Shown piece by piece: positions 12,356 through 13,000 of a stretch of DNA of 13,000 nt (positions within the stretch are counted from its first letter, which is position 1; every line of letters starts with the position of its first letter). A program made the position numbers and the translations under genes. Origin of the DNA: Candidatus Vogelbacteria bacterium CG22_combo_CG10-13_8_21_14_all_37_9 (GTDB lineage: Bacteria; Patescibacteriota; Minisyncoccia; Phycocordibacterales; XYD1-FULL-46-19); assembly GCA_002772495.1 (NCBI GenBank), contig PCSX01000018.1, positions 1-13,000 of the forward strand, given 5' to 3'. The notes beneath the pieces are model-generated. The model worked only from the letters and a program-made list of their open reading frames with translations, was not told the origin of the DNA and did no database searches.

Positions 12356-12415
12356 AACATTGGACTTAAAGCCAATGTTCGCCCGAACAAATCCTCGGGG
12401 ATTTGTTTTAGGGGC
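12356..12415 (+). promoter_or_regulatory. Folded leader of rpsN with overlapping hairpins
   Basis: Stem A: AACATTGG (12356-12363) with CCAATGTT (12372-12379). Stem B: GTTC-GCCC-GAAC (12377-12388). Stem C: AACAAATCC (12386-12394), loop TCGG, GGATTTGTT (12399-12407), which can be enclosed by GCCC/GGGC (12381-12384 with 12412-12415). B shares bases with A and C, so the leader can switch between folds. This is a good candidate for ribosomal-protein feedback; the ligand is unknown. Confidence 0.5.
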
Positions 12416-12429
12416 TGTTTTTAATTAAT

Positions 12430-12615
12430 ATGGCTAAAACTTCTGTTATCGCTCGTTCGAAAAAGTCTCCGAAATTTGCCTCTCGGCTAGTTCGACGTTG
12501 TTTTCGTTGCGGTCGTAAACACGGCTATATGCGTGATTTTGATTTATGTCGAATTTGTTTTCGGGAATTAGCCAACGAGGGTAAAGTGCCCGGTATCCGT
12601 AAGTCTTCATGGTAG
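12430..12615 (+). CDS. rpsN: 30S ribosomal protein S14, zinc type
   Basis: S14 binds 16S rRNA in the 30S head late in assembly. This is the short zinc-binding form with 61 residues: C24-FR-C27 and C40-RI-C43 form the zinc site (RRCFRCGRKHGYMRDFDLCR). The C-terminus GKVPGIRKSSW is the family end. The N-terminus MAKTSVIARSKKSPKFASRL is typical. It is the only rpsN in view and no zinc-free copy is seen. The leader is A/T-rich without Shine-Dalgarno. It ends in TAG, unlike the TAA of all other complete ribosomal genes here. rpsH follows after 18 nt. Confidence 0.98.
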   Translation: MAKTSVIARSKKSPKFASRLVRRCFRCGRKHGYMRDFDLCRICFRELANEGKVPGIRKSSW

Positions 12616-12633
12616 TTTGTCTACTTAATTATT

Positions 12634-13000
12634 ATGGTCAGCGATCCTATTTCTAATTTATTAATTGCCCTAAAAAATGGTGCTAAAGCTGGTAAAGCCA
12701 CGATTGTTTTGCCATCTTCCAATTTAAAATACACTATCGCTAAATTACTGGAACGAGAAGGCTATTTAAAAAATGTGACTAAGCGAGGTAAAAAAGTAAA
12801 AAAGTTTTTAGCTTGTGACCCGGTTTATTTAAGTAACAAAAAACCTAAACTCCAAGTTGTTAAAAGAGTGTCTAAGCCATCCTGTCGAATTTATATTAAG
12901 TCAGATAAGATTTTTTCGGTTCGGAATGGTTTTGGTTTAGCGGTTTTCTCTACTCCCAAGGGTTTACTAACTGATCGCGAAGCTCGGAAGGAAAAAGTGG
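12634..13000 (+). CDS. rpsH: 30S ribosomal protein S8 (cut by window end)
   Basis: S8 binds 16S rRNA helix 21 in the 30S platform and in E. coli represses the spc operon. The first 122 codons are present, of about 130 in the family. Matches: MVSDPISNLLIALKNGAKAG, VLPSSNLKYTIAKLLEREGY, LQVVKRVSKPSCRIYIKSDK, and NGFGLAVFSTPKGLLTDREA near the end. The start follows AATTATTATG with no Shine-Dalgarno. It shares the 12305 promoter with rpsN. Since S8 is the usual spc regulator, it is one candidate ligand for the rpsN leader, by analogy only. Confidence 0.97.
   Translation, partial: MVSDPISNLLIALKNGAKAGKATIVLPSSNLKYTIAKLLEREGYLKNVTKRGKKVKKFLACDPVYLSNKKPKLQVVKRVSKPSCRIYIKSDKIFSVRNGFGLAVFSTPKGLLTDREARKEKV

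Noticed and set aside
1..13000. CRISPR array, transposon, prophage or tRNA genes
   Set aside because: No regularly spaced repeats with unique spacers, no transposase or integrase, and no cloverleaf was found by reading both strands.

Overview
This is a stretch of the str / S10 / spc translation gene cluster of an AT-rich bacterium. It carries the 3' part of fusA, then tuf, rpsJ, rplC, rplD, rplW, rplB, rpsS, rplV, rpsC, rplP, rpmC, rpsQ, rplN, rplX, rplE, rpsN and a truncated rpsH, all on the + strand in the usual bacterial order. The protein set is bacterial (EF-G, EF-Tu, L16, L29, S17, zinc-type S14). Lys-rich tails on several ribosomal proteins, a zinc-finger L24, Shine-Dalgarno-free ribosomal genes, repeat-filled gaps and small orphan genes suggest a Patescibacteria/CPR-type genome. 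That placement is inference; a 16S or marker tree would decide. Nearly all genes end in TAA. One minus-strand gene ends in TGA directly before a terminator, so UGA appears to be a normal stop.

Layout. 1-1211: end of fusA and a two-way terminator. 1267-1710: an unrecognised minus-strand gene. 1794-1835: a perfect 19-bp hairpin. 1848-3540: tuf promoter, tuf, rpsJ, terminator. 3690-3917: a small minus-strand zinc-finger gene with its own terminator. 4105-11101: a promoter overlapped by an inverted repeat, a leader of about 200 nt, then thirteen ribosomal protein genes from rplC to rplE, with a second promoter and structured leader before rpsS. 11102-11624: protein-free DNA packed with six or more hairpins, including a perfect 44-nt palindrome. 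11625-12098: a third minus-strand orphan gene with a consensus promoter. 12305-13000: a new promoter and folded leader, rpsN, and the start of rpsH.

How it works together. The ribosomal and elongation-factor genes appear to be split into at least four transcription units (fusA; tuf-rpsJ; rplC...rplE; rpsN-rpsH...). Each joint carries a terminator and one orphan gene in the opposite direction. The orphan genes have good Shine-Dalgarno sequences, whereas almost all ribosomal protein genes have A/T-only leaders ending in forms like ATTATG, which suggests two modes of translation initiation.

The most interesting points are: an unannotated 28-codon ORF that fills the rpsS-rplV gap and sits inside a long inverted repeat ending at the rplV start; AT-rich repeats with a 7-nt period in three gaps and inside the rplV 3' end; alternative-pairing leaders before rpsS and rpsN; and the hairpin array after rplE. 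No tRNA, rRNA, CRISPR array, transposase or integrase was seen.
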